Shown piece by piece: positions 9,239 through 18,337 of a stretch of DNA of 64,000 nucleotides (position 1 is its first letter; each line of letters begins with the position of its first letter). The stretch is taken from NCBI GenBank assembly GCA_965247435.1, contig OZ252019.1:2852001-2916000 (forward strand). The letters are read 5' to 3'. The position numbers and the translations under genes were made by a program. This DNA comes from Ilyomonas sp965247435. GTDB lineage: Bacteria > Bacteroidota > Bacteroidia > Chitinophagales > Chitinophagaceae. The notes beneath the pieces were generated by a model that was given only the letters and a program-made list of their open reading frames with translations, did no database searches and was not told the DNA's origin.

Positions 9239-10336
9239 ATGAAAACTATATGCTTTGTACTTCCCAAGTATGCACCCGAAAATATTGGCGGAGCGGAACT
9301 GCAGGTATATTATCTTGCAAGAGCGCTGGCAAATATCAATTTTCAGGTGCATTACATCCGCGAGCAAAGGCACAATGCATTACCGGCACCGGTTCACGAA
9401 AACATAGTATTGCATACCATTCCGCGGCAAAAATATTTTTTTATGCACTTTCTCAACCTGCCGTTTATTTGGATGGAGATGAACACTATAAAAGCCGATT
9501 ACTGGTATGTTCGGGTATCAATGTGGAATCTTGCATTGGTACAGTTTGTTGCCTCCTATACAGGTGGCAAGGTAATCTGGGCCTGCTCGCACGATCGGGA
9601 GGTAAGCACTTTTAAGCCACGCACCAGCCATCCTATAAAAAGAATTTTTGAGCGTGCAGAGCACACCTTTTTTATAAAAGCATTAAAAAAAACAGCCTGT
9701 AAATTAGTGCAAACTACAAAGCAGCAAAAATTATTGCAGCAGGTTTATGCTTTGGAAAGTACGGTACTTCAAAATTCTCATCCGGTGCCTGCTCTGAAAA
9801 AAACAGCGCGGAAAGCTGCAGTATTATGGGTAGCTAACATGCGTGATTTTAAAAGGCCGCACTTATTTATAGAGTTGGCAAAAGAACTGGCACCTTATTC
9901 TATCAGTTGTATAATGGTGGGTGCGGCAGATAACAAAGCGTTAAAAACAGAGTTATTAAACGTTCAGCAGGCCTACAGCAATTTTCAATACCTTGGAGCA
10001 TTGCCGGTAGCAGAAGTGTATGAGCAACTGCAAACCTGTAAGCTTCTTATAAACACCAGTACGGAAGAAGGATTTCCAAATACATTTATACAGGCCTGGC
10101 TATCGGGCGTTCCGGTTCTTACACTTGGAGTTGATCCGGCTGATATTATTAAGACGCATGGTTTGGGTACAGTGACCTCTTCTATCGAGGAAATGAAACA
10201 GAAAACTACCGAGTTGTTGAATAATGAAGAAGAATGGTTAAAATATTCGGAGCGATCGAGACAATATGCAGTTGATCATTTTGATATTACCAGTTATGTA
10301 AAAAAATTTATAACGATAATAAATATAGAAAAGTAA
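9239..10336 (+). CDS. Family 4 glycosyltransferase
   Basis: GT4 enzyme of 365 aa. It opens with ICFVLPKYAPENIGGAELQV, the glycine-rich acceptor loop of GT4 proteins. The central AVLWVANMRDFKRPHLFIEL is the second-domain strand, and STEEGFPNTFIQAWLSGVPV carries the donor-binding acidic residues. The 138-base gap upstream contains no clear gene. It is followed by two sulfotransferases. Sugar specificity is unknown. Confidence 0.87.
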   Translation: MKTICFVLPKYAPENIGGAELQVYYLARALANINFQVHYIREQRHNALPAPVHENIVLHTIPRQKYFFMHFLNLPFIWMEMNTIKADYWYVRVSMWNLALVQFVASYTGGKVIWACSHDREVSTFKPRTSHPIKRIFERAEHTFFIKALKKTACKLVQTTKQQKLLQQVYALESTVLQNSHPVPALKKTARKAAVLWVANMRDFKRPHLFIELAKELAPYSISCIMVGAADNKALKTELLNVQQAYSNFQYLGALPVAEVYEQLQTCKLLINTSTEEGFPNTFIQAWLSGVPVLTLGVDPADIIKTHGLGTVTSSIEEMKQKTTELLNNEEEWLKYSERSRQYAVDHFDITSYVKKFITIINIEK

Positions 10337-10402
10337 ACTTACATGTTGATGTTAACATTACTAATTAAAACAATTATAAAACACGCTATACTATTATAAA
10401 AT

Positions 10403-11206
10403 ATGTTACCCAACTTTTTAGTGATTGGTGCGCCACGAGCCGGAACGACTTACATTTTTAAAAATATTGAGTTGCACCCTAATATTTTTATGCCCAACCC
10501 TAAAGAAATTCACTTTTTTGATAGAAGCTATGACAGAGGAATAAGTTTTTATGAAAAGTATTTTAAAAAAGCCAATGGATGCGCAGCAATTGGTGAAGCT
10601 ACACCGGCATATCTGCATACAGGTCAGGTAGCTAGTCGCATAAAGACTCACCTGCCAGATGCAAAATTGATTGTGTGTCTTAGAAACCCGGTTGACAGAC
10701 TTTATTCGAGATTTTGGAATGCCAAAGCAAAGTTTAGTTCAAATAAAAAACTATCATTTGAGGAAAAAATAAAATTTAAACCAGAATTTATAGAAGAGGG
10801 TTTTTATGATATTCATTTACAGCGCTATTTTTTATTATTCCCAAAAGAAAATTTTTTGATTTTATTTTTTGATGATATGATACGAAATCCAGCTTTGTTT
10901 TTGCAAAAAATTTACAATTTTTTGCAGGTTGATACTACTTTTTTATCTCCAATAATGGATAAAAATGTAAATGCAGCTTCTGCGAAAAAGTTTTTAGCTA
11001 AAAATTTATATGTTTATTATTTACAGAAATTGATAGCGGCAACCGGCCTAAAAGGTATAAGCGAAAAAATTAATGAAGTTAATAAAACGGTCATTCCAAA
11101 AATGTTACCTCAAACAAGACAATGGCTTATAAATGATATTTATGCTGTTCATAATAATAACCTGGAAAAATTATTAGATATAGATTTATCAGCATGGAAT
11201 AAATAA
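10403..11206 (+). CDS. Sulfotransferase domain protein, NST-like (3 of 6)
   Basis: A 267-aa protein. FLVIGAPRAGTTYIFKNI at residues 5-22 holds the phosphosulfate loop, and PKEIHFFD just after it is the signature of heparan/N-deacetylase-sulfotransferase-like and related bacterial enzymes. The 3'-phosphate region LIVCLRNPVDRLYSRFW follows at about residues 89-105. Of the six sulfotransferases here, this one is closest by motif to glycosaminoglycan sulfotransferases. The next sulfotransferase starts 6 bases after its stop. Confidence 0.85.
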   Translation: MLPNFLVIGAPRAGTTYIFKNIELHPNIFMPNPKEIHFFDRSYDRGISFYEKYFKKANGCAAIGEATPAYLHTGQVASRIKTHLPDAKLIVCLRNPVDRLYSRFWNAKAKFSSNKKLSFEEKIKFKPEFIEEGFYDIHLQRYFLLFPKENFLILFFDDMIRNPALFLQKIYNFLQVDTTFLSPIMDKNVNAASAKKFLAKNLYVYYLQKLIAATGLKGISEKINEVNKTVIPKMLPQTRQWLINDIYAVHNNNLEKLLDIDLSAWNK

Positions 11207-11212
11207 GAAAAT

Positions 11213-12178
11213 ATGATTAAGAAAATAAAAAATTTTATACGCGTTTACTCTACGTTTCATATCCCCGATAAACGAAAAAATATTTTCCTGTTTTCTGCTC
11301 CGCGCAGTGGCTCTACATGGTTATTGGAGATATTAATGACACAAAAAGGCTATAAATGGGTACGGGAACCATTTAATTTAAGGAACGCACATGTACGTAA
11401 ACATTTGGGCATATCACATTGGGTAGAGTTACAAAACAAAGTATCGCTACCCAAAATAGAAAAGTACATTCAAACATTAGCAAGCAGAAATATAAGGGAT
11501 ATTGGTTACAAATATCCCGCTCCATTCAAAGAATTCTGGCGTCCGGTAACACATGGTACGATGTTTAAAATTTTACATGCCTGTGAAGGATATATCGAAA
11601 TTTTAAAAGAAAAATTCAACGGAGAAGTAATTTTTTTAATCAGGCATCCAATACCGGTAGCCTTATCAAGAGATGTACTTCCAAGATTGAATACATTTAT
11701 AGAAAGCGACTTCAGAAAAAACTTTAAGCAGGAACAATTAATTTTTGCTGCTAACATTATTGAAAAAGGAACGCATTTCGAAAAGGGAATATTAGATTGG
11801 TGTTTTCAAAATGCCGTTCCGCTCAAACATAAGAAACCGGATTGGTTAATTGTTTATTATGAAGATCTCATACTATACCCTGAAAAAGTAATTGATGCTA
11901 TTGCCAGAGAGTTTCAATTTACAGATAAAGAAAAAATGTTTAGCAGACTGCATATAGCCTCTACATCAAGTAAAAAATCGAAAGAGGAAACACAAAAAAT
12001 AATTTTTGATCCTCAGAAGTTAAAGGATAATAAAAAATGGTTACTTGAGAAATGGGTTGGCAAAATATCCGGCCAGGAAAAATTAGCCGCTCAGGAGATA
12101 CTTGACATTTTTGACATCAAAGTGTACAGAGCCGATGATACCTTACCTCAAAAGCAGGAGTATTTTTTGGCAAAATAG
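11213..12178 (+). CDS. Sulfotransferase family protein (4 of 6)
   Basis: A 321-aa protein with IFLFSAPRSGSTWLLEIL around residues 23-40 and IFLIRHPIPVALSRDVLPRL around 142-161 as the 5' and 3' PAPS-binding motifs. The gene is packed against the preceding sulfotransferase with only 6 bases between them, so they form a co-expressed pair. Sequence outside the two motifs is not alike, which suggests different acceptors rather than a recent duplication. Function is assigned from motifs only. Confidence 0.8.
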   Translation: MIKKIKNFIRVYSTFHIPDKRKNIFLFSAPRSGSTWLLEILMTQKGYKWVREPFNLRNAHVRKHLGISHWVELQNKVSLPKIEKYIQTLASRNIRDIGYKYPAPFKEFWRPVTHGTMFKILHACEGYIEILKEKFNGEVIFLIRHPIPVALSRDVLPRLNTFIESDFRKNFKQEQLIFAANIIEKGTHFEKGILDWCFQNAVPLKHKKPDWLIVYYEDLILYPEKVIDAIAREFQFTDKEKMFSRLHIASTSSKKSKEETQKIIFDPQKLKDNKKWLLEKWVGKISGQEKLAAQEILDIFDIKVYRADDTLPQKQEYFLAK

Positions 12179-12263
12179 AAAGTCTTTTTAATTTACTGCC
12201 TGCTACATATCAGCAACAGCAGTTATGGTAATAAGTGTAATGAATAATAATGGAGTTTAAGTA

Positions 12264-13445
12264 ATGATGAAGGTTCTATGGATAATGAATAAGGAGCTTG
12301 ACACTGCTTCCGATCGTGCTTACATAGCAGAATTAAGTAAAGCACTGTCAGCAGAGAATGTTGAAACAGAAGTAGTAGCAAGATATAAAAAGGAAAAAAT
12401 TAATTATGGTGTAAAAATTAACTATGTCCAGACTTCGAAGTATAAGAAACTGAATTTATTAATTTATCTTGTTAAACTGCCTGTATATATAATTAACAGG
12501 AATATTCAGTTTAAACCGAACATAATTGTTATAGACCGCCCTCTGCTCGTTTATCCTATTTTGATTGTTTTAATTTGGTTCAGGTTAAAGCGTGTTAAAA
12601 CAAAAATTGTAATAGACATCCGGAGCTTACCTACATCACGGATAAGATGGAAAATAACGCAATTTATTATGTTTGATCTGGGACTCAAACTGGCAGGACT
12701 TTTTTTCGATGGCTGTCTTGTAATTACAGAGCCGATGAAAAAATATGTAAAAAAAATAGCCGGATTTGAAGATCGAAACTTTGGTATATGGACCTCTGCT
12801 TTCAATGAATGTGTATTTAATCCGGAGACTACAATATGCAATGAAAAAATGAAAACCAATGGTAAAGTAAATCTTATTTATCATGGTGCAATTGCAGCGA
12901 ACAGAAATCTTATAGAACTGGTTGAAGCAATGCAGTACCTGCCTTCAGATTTTCTACTTCTGTTACTTGGAGAAGGTCCGTTAATAAAAACATTAAGGGA
13001 GAAGGTAATGACCGGAAAATTAGAATCGAAAGTAGAATTTCTGCCTCCGGTTGCTTATTCGCAGGTGCCTGCTTATCTTATGGCTGCAGACATAGGTATA
13101 GTACCCATACCAGACACCTTTTGGTTTCGGGTAAGCAGCCCTATAAAACTATTAGAATATATGGCTATGGGTTTACCGGTTGTGGCGCCAGAAATTGAAC
13201 CGGTGACAAATGTTGCTCAAAAAAATACAGATATATTATTTTATAAGTTACATAACTCCAATTTAAGCGAAGAGATAGCACTTACAATTACCACCTGCTA
13301 TGAAAAATGGGGAAAAAATTATTTTTCAAAAAGAAACAGAAATGCAGTAATAGAAAATTTTACATGGCAAAAACAGGCGAAAACGATTAAAAGTTTTTTT
13401 ATGATTATTTTATCAAAGAAACGCGAAAGTTCAATTGTCAATTAA
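12264..13445 (+). CDS. Family 4 glycosyltransferase
   Basis: GT4 enzyme of 393 aa. KVNLIYHGAIAANRNLIELV is the second-domain opening strand, LLLLGEGPL the next loop, and SSPIKLLEYMAMGLPVVAPE the donor-binding segment with the conserved Glu-x7 spacing. A hydrophobic stretch (PILIVLIWFRL) near residue 95 may mediate membrane association. The stop at 13445 precedes the polymerase ATG by one base. Exact substrate unknown. Confidence 0.85.
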   Translation: MMKVLWIMNKELDTASDRAYIAELSKALSAENVETEVVARYKKEKINYGVKINYVQTSKYKKLNLLIYLVKLPVYIINRNIQFKPNIIVIDRPLLVYPILIVLIWFRLKRVKTKIVIDIRSLPTSRIRWKITQFIMFDLGLKLAGLFFDGCLVITEPMKKYVKKIAGFEDRNFGIWTSAFNECVFNPETTICNEKMKTNGKVNLIYHGAIAANRNLIELVEAMQYLPSDFLLLLLGEGPLIKTLREKVMTGKLESKVEFLPPVAYSQVPAYLMAADIGIVPIPDTFWFRVSSPIKLLEYMAMGLPVVAPEIEPVTNVAQKNTDILFYKLHNSNLSEEIALTITTCYEKWGKNYFSKRNRNAVIENFTWQKQAKTIKSFFMIILSKKRESSIVN

Positions 13446-13446
13446 A

Positions 13447-14787
13447 ATGAATATAATAATTGTACTTGCTTTAATAGTTGTGCTTGTTATAGCGATTCCT
13501 CTATTCTTAGGTGTAACAAGCAACGCAAAAATTATTTTTTGGTTAACGCTGCTTTTTATATTCTTACCAATCGGTTATATTAATCGCTATTTTGTTTCAT
13601 CACCCCTCTTAAAGTGGATTCCGTTCGGTGTTGTTTTTTTGTGTTTTATTGCTATTGTACTACGGCAGATGTTTTCTGGAAAAATGTTAATACCTGGTAA
13701 ATTAGTACCTTTTTTTTTAAGCATTTTTTTCATTAGCGTAATATCATTGTTATTCAACCATATCAGTGCGGAACCTGCTCTTTTTTCCGGCTTGGGGCTA
13801 TTCGCCTATTTTTTTTTAGCAACCGTTTTTAATTATAAGAAATATACACTTACCACTTACCGGTTTTTAAAAATATTGGTTGTTTTCGGTTCCATAAATA
13901 TAGGCGTTTCATTTTTTCAGCGTTTATTTCTGGTTACGCTCATGCATAAGTCTTCGGATATGGTTGCAGGCCTATTTTCAACGGACGGCCAATTTACTAT
14001 TTATCAGTTATTTTGCCTCATTATTGTACTTGTTTATACTTTTTTTGACAAAAGGATGTTTCAACAAATCAGTAATCTCAAGCTTGCTGTGCTATTGATG
14101 ATTTCACTTGCTATTTCAGGAAATGTTGCCTTTGTATTCTTTCTACCACTAGCTTTTTTTGCAATTTTTCTTTTTGTTGAAAAGAAAAAATTTTTTAGAA
14201 AATTTAGAGCTTTATTTGGAATATTTGTTTTTATAATTGGTGTAGTAATCTTGTTTAGCCTTCTTTACAGTACTGAAAATCAGAATAAAAATAAAGTGCA
14301 GGACGACGATCTGTTTACTTTACTCTCGGATCCGGAATTCATAAAGCAAAATCTTTTCGGCTCTGATTATACACGAAATACTATATATGATAAAAATGGT
14401 GGATTAAGGAGAGGCGCTTCCATCTTATTTACTTATAACCTTGTTTCCGGCTCCTTTGGAAATTTGATCTTAGGGCGAGGCCCTGGCTCTACGTCGGAAA
14501 CAACTTTGCCTGGTGCAGAAGGTTCTTTGGATAAACGTTTCAAGGGATTAAACCTTACCCGTACTTCTTACTCTTTTATTATAGCAGAACTTGGTTTTAG
14601 TGGGATATTGATCGCTGTGCTTTTTCTATCGGTTCTTTTTTTTTGGAAAAGTAAAGCAGATGAGTCTAACGCCGAATCCGTCATCAGAAAATCATTAGTT
14701 GTTGTACTTATCATTTATTTTGGGTATGAAAATGTGTTTAATGATATCGAAATGGCATTAGTTTTTACTGCGCTTACCCTTAAGTAA
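13447..14787 (+). CDS. O-antigen polymerase/ligase-like (Wzy-type) membrane protein
   Basis: A strongly hydrophobic protein of about 446 aa with some 11-12 predicted membrane segments. A large hydrophilic loop (about residues 280-350) carries GRGPGSTSETT and a RTSYSFIIAELGFSGILIA segment resembling the conserved E-x-G region of the O-antigen ligase/polymerase family. I choose the ATG at 13447; a TTG at 13435 would overlap the previous gene. As the only multi-spanning protein of the cluster, it is the candidate polymerase joining repeat units in the periplasm. No flippase gene is in the window, so it probably lies further left. Confidence 0.75.
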   Translation: MNIIIVLALIVVLVIAIPLFLGVTSNAKIIFWLTLLFIFLPIGYINRYFVSSPLLKWIPFGVVFLCFIAIVLRQMFSGKMLIPGKLVPFFLSIFFISVISLLFNHISAEPALFSGLGLFAYFFLATVFNYKKYTLTTYRFLKILVVFGSINIGVSFFQRLFLVTLMHKSSDMVAGLFSTDGQFTIYQLFCLIIVLVYTFFDKRMFQQISNLKLAVLLMISLAISGNVAFVFFLPLAFFAIFLFVEKKKFFRKFRALFGIFVFIIGVVILFSLLYSTENQNKNKVQDDDLFTLLSDPEFIKQNLFGSDYTRNTIYDKNGGLRRGASILFTYNLVSGSFGNLILGRGPGSTSETTLPGAEGSLDKRFKGLNLTRTSYSFIIAELGFSGILIAVLFLSVLFFWKSKADESNAESVIRKSLVVVLIIYFGYENVFNDIEMALVFTALTLK

Positions 14788-14878
14788 CTAATTAATACAT
14801 GCTAAATAATAACTAATAATATAAAAACAGCAAATAGTTGTATAAATTTTGATTTTTAATTACGTAAATGGTTTTAAA

Positions 14879-16219
14879 ATGAAAATTAGATTCTTGCTTT
14901 TTTTGTTATCTCTGATCGGTTTAGCTGCAAGTGCAAAAACAATTAGAGTATCTAGTGCAGCTGATATTCAGGCTGCTGCCGCAAAAACGAAACCTGGTGA
15001 TGTGGTAATAATGGAAAATAAAAATTGGATAAATGCAGCTATTGTTTTCAAAGTAAACGGAACTTCAGAAAGTCCGGTTACGCTTAAAGCTGAAACACCA
15101 GGAAAATTAATACTATCCGGGAATTCAACTTTAGTAGTGTCTGGAAACAATATAATAATTAAAGGATTATATTTTAAAAGTGGCACACCAAACACAAGTG
15201 AAGTTATTCATTTTACCAGCAACAGCTCTTATTGTCGATTAACAGATTGTGCTATCACTGACTATAATCCGGCTGATCAAAAGAAAGATTGTAAGTGGGT
15301 TACGCTGGAAGGCATTCATAATAGAATAGACCATTGTTATTTTAGTGAAAAGAAAACTGCAGGTCCATTGCTAAGTGTAGTTATGGCAAAAGGACCGAAT
15401 TATAATGAAATAGATTCTAATTATTTTGGACATAGGCCCGAACTTGGTGCTAACGGAGCAGAAATTATAAGAATTGGTTTCGGTCAGCCAACAGGAAATA
15501 TAAAATCTTTTACCACAGTTGAGCATAATTTCTTTGAGGAATGTGATGGTGAAAAAGAAATAATTTCGAGTAAGTCAAGTAATAATATTTTCAGGTACAA
15601 TACCTTTTTAAAATGTAGGGGTACATTAAGCCTTCGGCAGGGAACTAACGGTTTAGTAGAAAGTAATTATTTTTTTGGAGGAAATGTAGATCATACAGGC
15701 GGCATAAAAATTTCCGGAAGAAATCACCTGATTATCAATAATTATTTCGCCAACTTAAAGGGGAAAAATTTCATGGCTCCCATAAGTTTGCTCAATGGTG
15801 ATGGAAAGGACAGTACAGAGCAGTCACTGCATCCAAATGTTAAAAATATTACTATAGAAAATAATACTTTTATTAATAATGATAATACAATTGTTGTAGG
15901 CATTGCTTATGAAAATAAAAATGCGGCAAAAGCGCCGCAGGATATTAAACTACAAAATAATATTTTTTATACCAGTAAAAATCAATTCATTACACAGGTT
16001 ACTAAAGCAGATAATTTAAATGTACAGGGCAACACTTTTTTTGGTGCTGCTCCAGGTCTTAACCTTAGTAATACAGATCGTGTTACAGATCCAAAGTTAG
16101 AAAAAACAACAGACGGTTTATATAAAATGAATGATAATGTACATGGAGGAGTAAATTTGCAACAGAAACCAATACAAAAAACTGTTGTAGGCGTTTCCTG
16201 GGATATAAGTAAAACTTAA
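14879..16219 (+). CDS. PL6-family (alginate lyase/chondroitinase B-type) secreted protein
   Basis: A 446-aa protein. The ATG at 14879 gives a clean signal peptide (KIRFLLFLLSLIGLAASA). The right-handed beta-helix of polysaccharide lyase family 6 is indicated by the KPGDVVIMENKNW opening, GTSESPVTLKAETPGKLILS, and HRPELGANGAEIIRIG. The catalytic lysine region IISSKSSNN (Lys232) and Arg253 are present, but the family LRHG motif reads LRQG, so a histidine is replaced by glutamine. PL6 enzymes cleave alginate or dermatan sulfate by beta-elimination. Inside a biosynthetic cluster it may trim or release polymer, as AlgL does in alginate systems; activity may be altered by the H-to-Q change. Confidence 0.83.
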   Translation: MKIRFLLFLLSLIGLAASAKTIRVSSAADIQAAAAKTKPGDVVIMENKNWINAAIVFKVNGTSESPVTLKAETPGKLILSGNSTLVVSGNNIIIKGLYFKSGTPNTSEVIHFTSNSSYCRLTDCAITDYNPADQKKDCKWVTLEGIHNRIDHCYFSEKKTAGPLLSVVMAKGPNYNEIDSNYFGHRPELGANGAEIIRIGFGQPTGNIKSFTTVEHNFFEECDGEKEIISSKSSNNIFRYNTFLKCRGTLSLRQGTNGLVESNYFFGGNVDHTGGIKISGRNHLIINNYFANLKGKNFMAPISLLNGDGKDSTEQSLHPNVKNITIENNTFINNDNTIVVGIAYENKNAAKAPQDIKLQNNIFYTSKNQFITQVTKADNLNVQGNTFFGAAPGLNLSNTDRVTDPKLEKTTDGLYKMNDNVHGGVNLQQKPIQKTVVGVSWDISKT

Positions 16220-16227
16220 AATTTCTA

Positions 16228-17196
16228 ATGGTTTTCAACGGTCCGCTTTTTATTGTTGGCTTACCGCGCAGCGGTACTAAATTATTACGCGATCTGCTTA
16301 ATCAAAATCCTGCGATCAGTATTCCACATGGAGAAACCCATTTTATACCGGCATTTGCAAAAGCATTTAATTATCAGCCGCCTTCAGATGAACAGGAATT
16401 AAAAAAGTTTTTTGCGCTCTTTAAAGAAGTGAATTTTTTTCATCGGATGCTACAAAATGGTTATCAATTGAGCGAGGAAAAATTCCTCGATAATGTAAGA
16501 CCCGGCAACTGGCACGAAATAATTTTTTTTATTCTTAAGTTTTATGGTAAACAAAAAAATAATAATCAGGTTGTCATTTACGGAGACAAAACTCCACAAT
16601 ACCTCAGATATTTAAAGCTACTTTTAAAGCTATTTCCAAACGCGCGGATTGTACATATTATTCGCGATCCGCGTGATTACTGTGTATCTATAAAAAATAT
16701 CTGGGGAAAGAATATGTACCGCGCAGCACACTATTGGTGCAAAGAAATTAATGAGGCACAAAAACAATTTGCAAGTCATAAATCTTATTTAGAGGTAACT
16801 TATGAAGAGCTAATAAAACATCCTAAGGAATGCCTAACCAGAATATGTTTGTTTACTGAATGTCCTTTTGATATACAAATGCTCACGCTTTCAAAACCGT
16901 CAGAAAACTATGGAGACACAAAAAATAATACAGCCATCATTGCTACAAATTCAGAAAAATATTTTCAGAGACTATCTCAAAATCAAATTAAGCGAATTGA
17001 AGAAATTACATATCCGGTATTATTAAGTAAAGCATATCCGGTTAATTTCGCCAATCAACATGTTCCATTAACCAAACTTCAGTTAGCTTTTTATAGAATG
17101 GCAGATATAATGGCGCTTGCTGCTTTTCATATAAAAGAAAAAGGATTTTCAGGCGGAATAAACTTTGTAAAAAGAGCATATCGCTTTAAAATATAA
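16228..17196 (+). CDS. Sulfotransferase family protein (5 of 6)
   Basis: A 322-aa protein with GLPRSGTK at residues 11-18 as the phosphosulfate loop and IVHIIRDPRDYCVSIKNIW at about 148-166 as the 3'-phosphate site. The opening LFIVGLPRSGTKLLRDLL is typical of Sulfotransfer_3-type proteins. The last T of the family GT-T loop is Lys18, a less usual residue. It starts 9 bases after the PL6 gene, so lyase and sulfotransferase are likely co-expressed. Confidence 0.8.
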   Translation: MVFNGPLFIVGLPRSGTKLLRDLLNQNPAISIPHGETHFIPAFAKAFNYQPPSDEQELKKFFALFKEVNFFHRMLQNGYQLSEEKFLDNVRPGNWHEIIFFILKFYGKQKNNNQVVIYGDKTPQYLRYLKLLLKLFPNARIVHIIRDPRDYCVSIKNIWGKNMYRAAHYWCKEINEAQKQFASHKSYLEVTYEELIKHPKECLTRICLFTECPFDIQMLTLSKPSENYGDTKNNTAIIATNSEKYFQRLSQNQIKRIEEITYPVLLSKAYPVNFANQHVPLTKLQLAFYRMADIMALAAFHIKEKGFSGGINFVKRAYRFKI

Positions 17197-17213
17197 ACTG
17201 CTTATTTTATCTG

Positions 17214-18293
17214 ATGCTTGAAAACAAAACAATTCTTATTCTTAGTCCAGGCCCCAAATTACCCGGGGGTGTCGCTAATTATTACCAGCTTTTTAAAAAA
17301 CACAAAGATTGTATTACCTGTAAAATTGATTTTCTATATGTAGGCACATCACTTGAAACTCCATTTTCAAAAAAATTTTATTGGTCGCTAAAAAACATTA
17401 TTAAGTTTCTTTCAATTGTCAATTCGTACGATATCATCCAGATAAATCCTTCACTTGGCTTTTTCAGAGGAATGCTGCGGGATGCTTTTTATAATACCAT
17501 TTCAAAACGAATCTTTAGTAAAAAGACTATCGTTTTTTTTAGAGGGTGGGATGAAAATGTGGCCGCATCAATAAAGCATAATAAGCTGCGGTTATTTAAC
17601 TGGTGTTTCAATTGTAATATATGCCTGGTGCTGTCTTATGATTTTAAAACTACTTTTGAAAACTGGAAATTCCCGGCTACTAAAATAATAGTTGAAACTA
17701 CCACTTATGAAGAAAATATCAGTCCAACAACGTCCATCAAACAGGTAAACAATACATTATTGTTTATGTCGCGGTTTTTAAAAGAAAAAGGCGGCGATCT
17801 GGTATTGCAAACGTTTAGTATTTTAAAGAAAGAGCTACCTCATTTAACGCTTTATATGGCTGGCGACGGGCCTGCAAAAAGAAACTGGGAAACCCTATCT
17901 CAAACTTTAAATATTTCTGATGCTGTTGTTTTTACTGGTTACGTGAGAGGCAATGAAAAATATGCTTTGTTGCAAGCTTCTGATATTCTTTTTTTTCCAA
18001 CTAACTATGGAGAAGGAATGCCAAATGTTATATTAGAAGCGCTTGGCTTTGGCCTTGTTATCATTACTAAGCCCGCCGGCGGCATAAAGGATGTTATTGA
18101 GGATGGTAAACAAGGTTGGGCAATCGATAGTAATTCGCCGGAAGTATTTGCCCGGCTTATAATCTCATTATATCAGGAAAAAAACAATAAACTGCTGAAG
18201 CAAATAGCCGCTACTAACGTTGTTTATGCGCAGCAAAGGTTTGAGATAAAAAAAGTCCTTCACCGTTTTCAGGAATATTACGATTCGTTGTAA
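17214..18293 (+). CDS. Family 4 glycosyltransferase
   Basis: GT4 enzyme of 359 aa. ILILSPGPKLPGGVANYYQL is the N-terminal acceptor loop, TLLFMSRFLKEKGGDLVLQT the second-domain strand, LYMAGDGPAK the following loop, and YGEGMPNVILEALGFGLVII the nucleotide-sugar site with E-x7-E. Translation starts 17 bases after the previous stop. Specificity unknown. Confidence 0.87.
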   Translation: MLENKTILILSPGPKLPGGVANYYQLFKKHKDCITCKIDFLYVGTSLETPFSKKFYWSLKNIIKFLSIVNSYDIIQINPSLGFFRGMLRDAFYNTISKRIFSKKTIVFFRGWDENVAASIKHNKLRLFNWCFNCNICLVLSYDFKTTFENWKFPATKIIVETTTYEENISPTTSIKQVNNTLLFMSRFLKEKGGDLVLQTFSILKKELPHLTLYMAGDGPAKRNWETLSQTLNISDAVVFTGYVRGNEKYALLQASDILFFPTNYGEGMPNVILEALGFGLVIITKPAGGIKDVIEDGKQGWAIDSNSPEVFARLIISLYQEKNNKLLKQIAATNVVYAQQRFEIKKVLHRFQEYYDSL

Positions 18294-18337
18294 AGCGGGC
18301 AACATGTATTTAATAAGTTATTTTTAGATTTAAAAAA

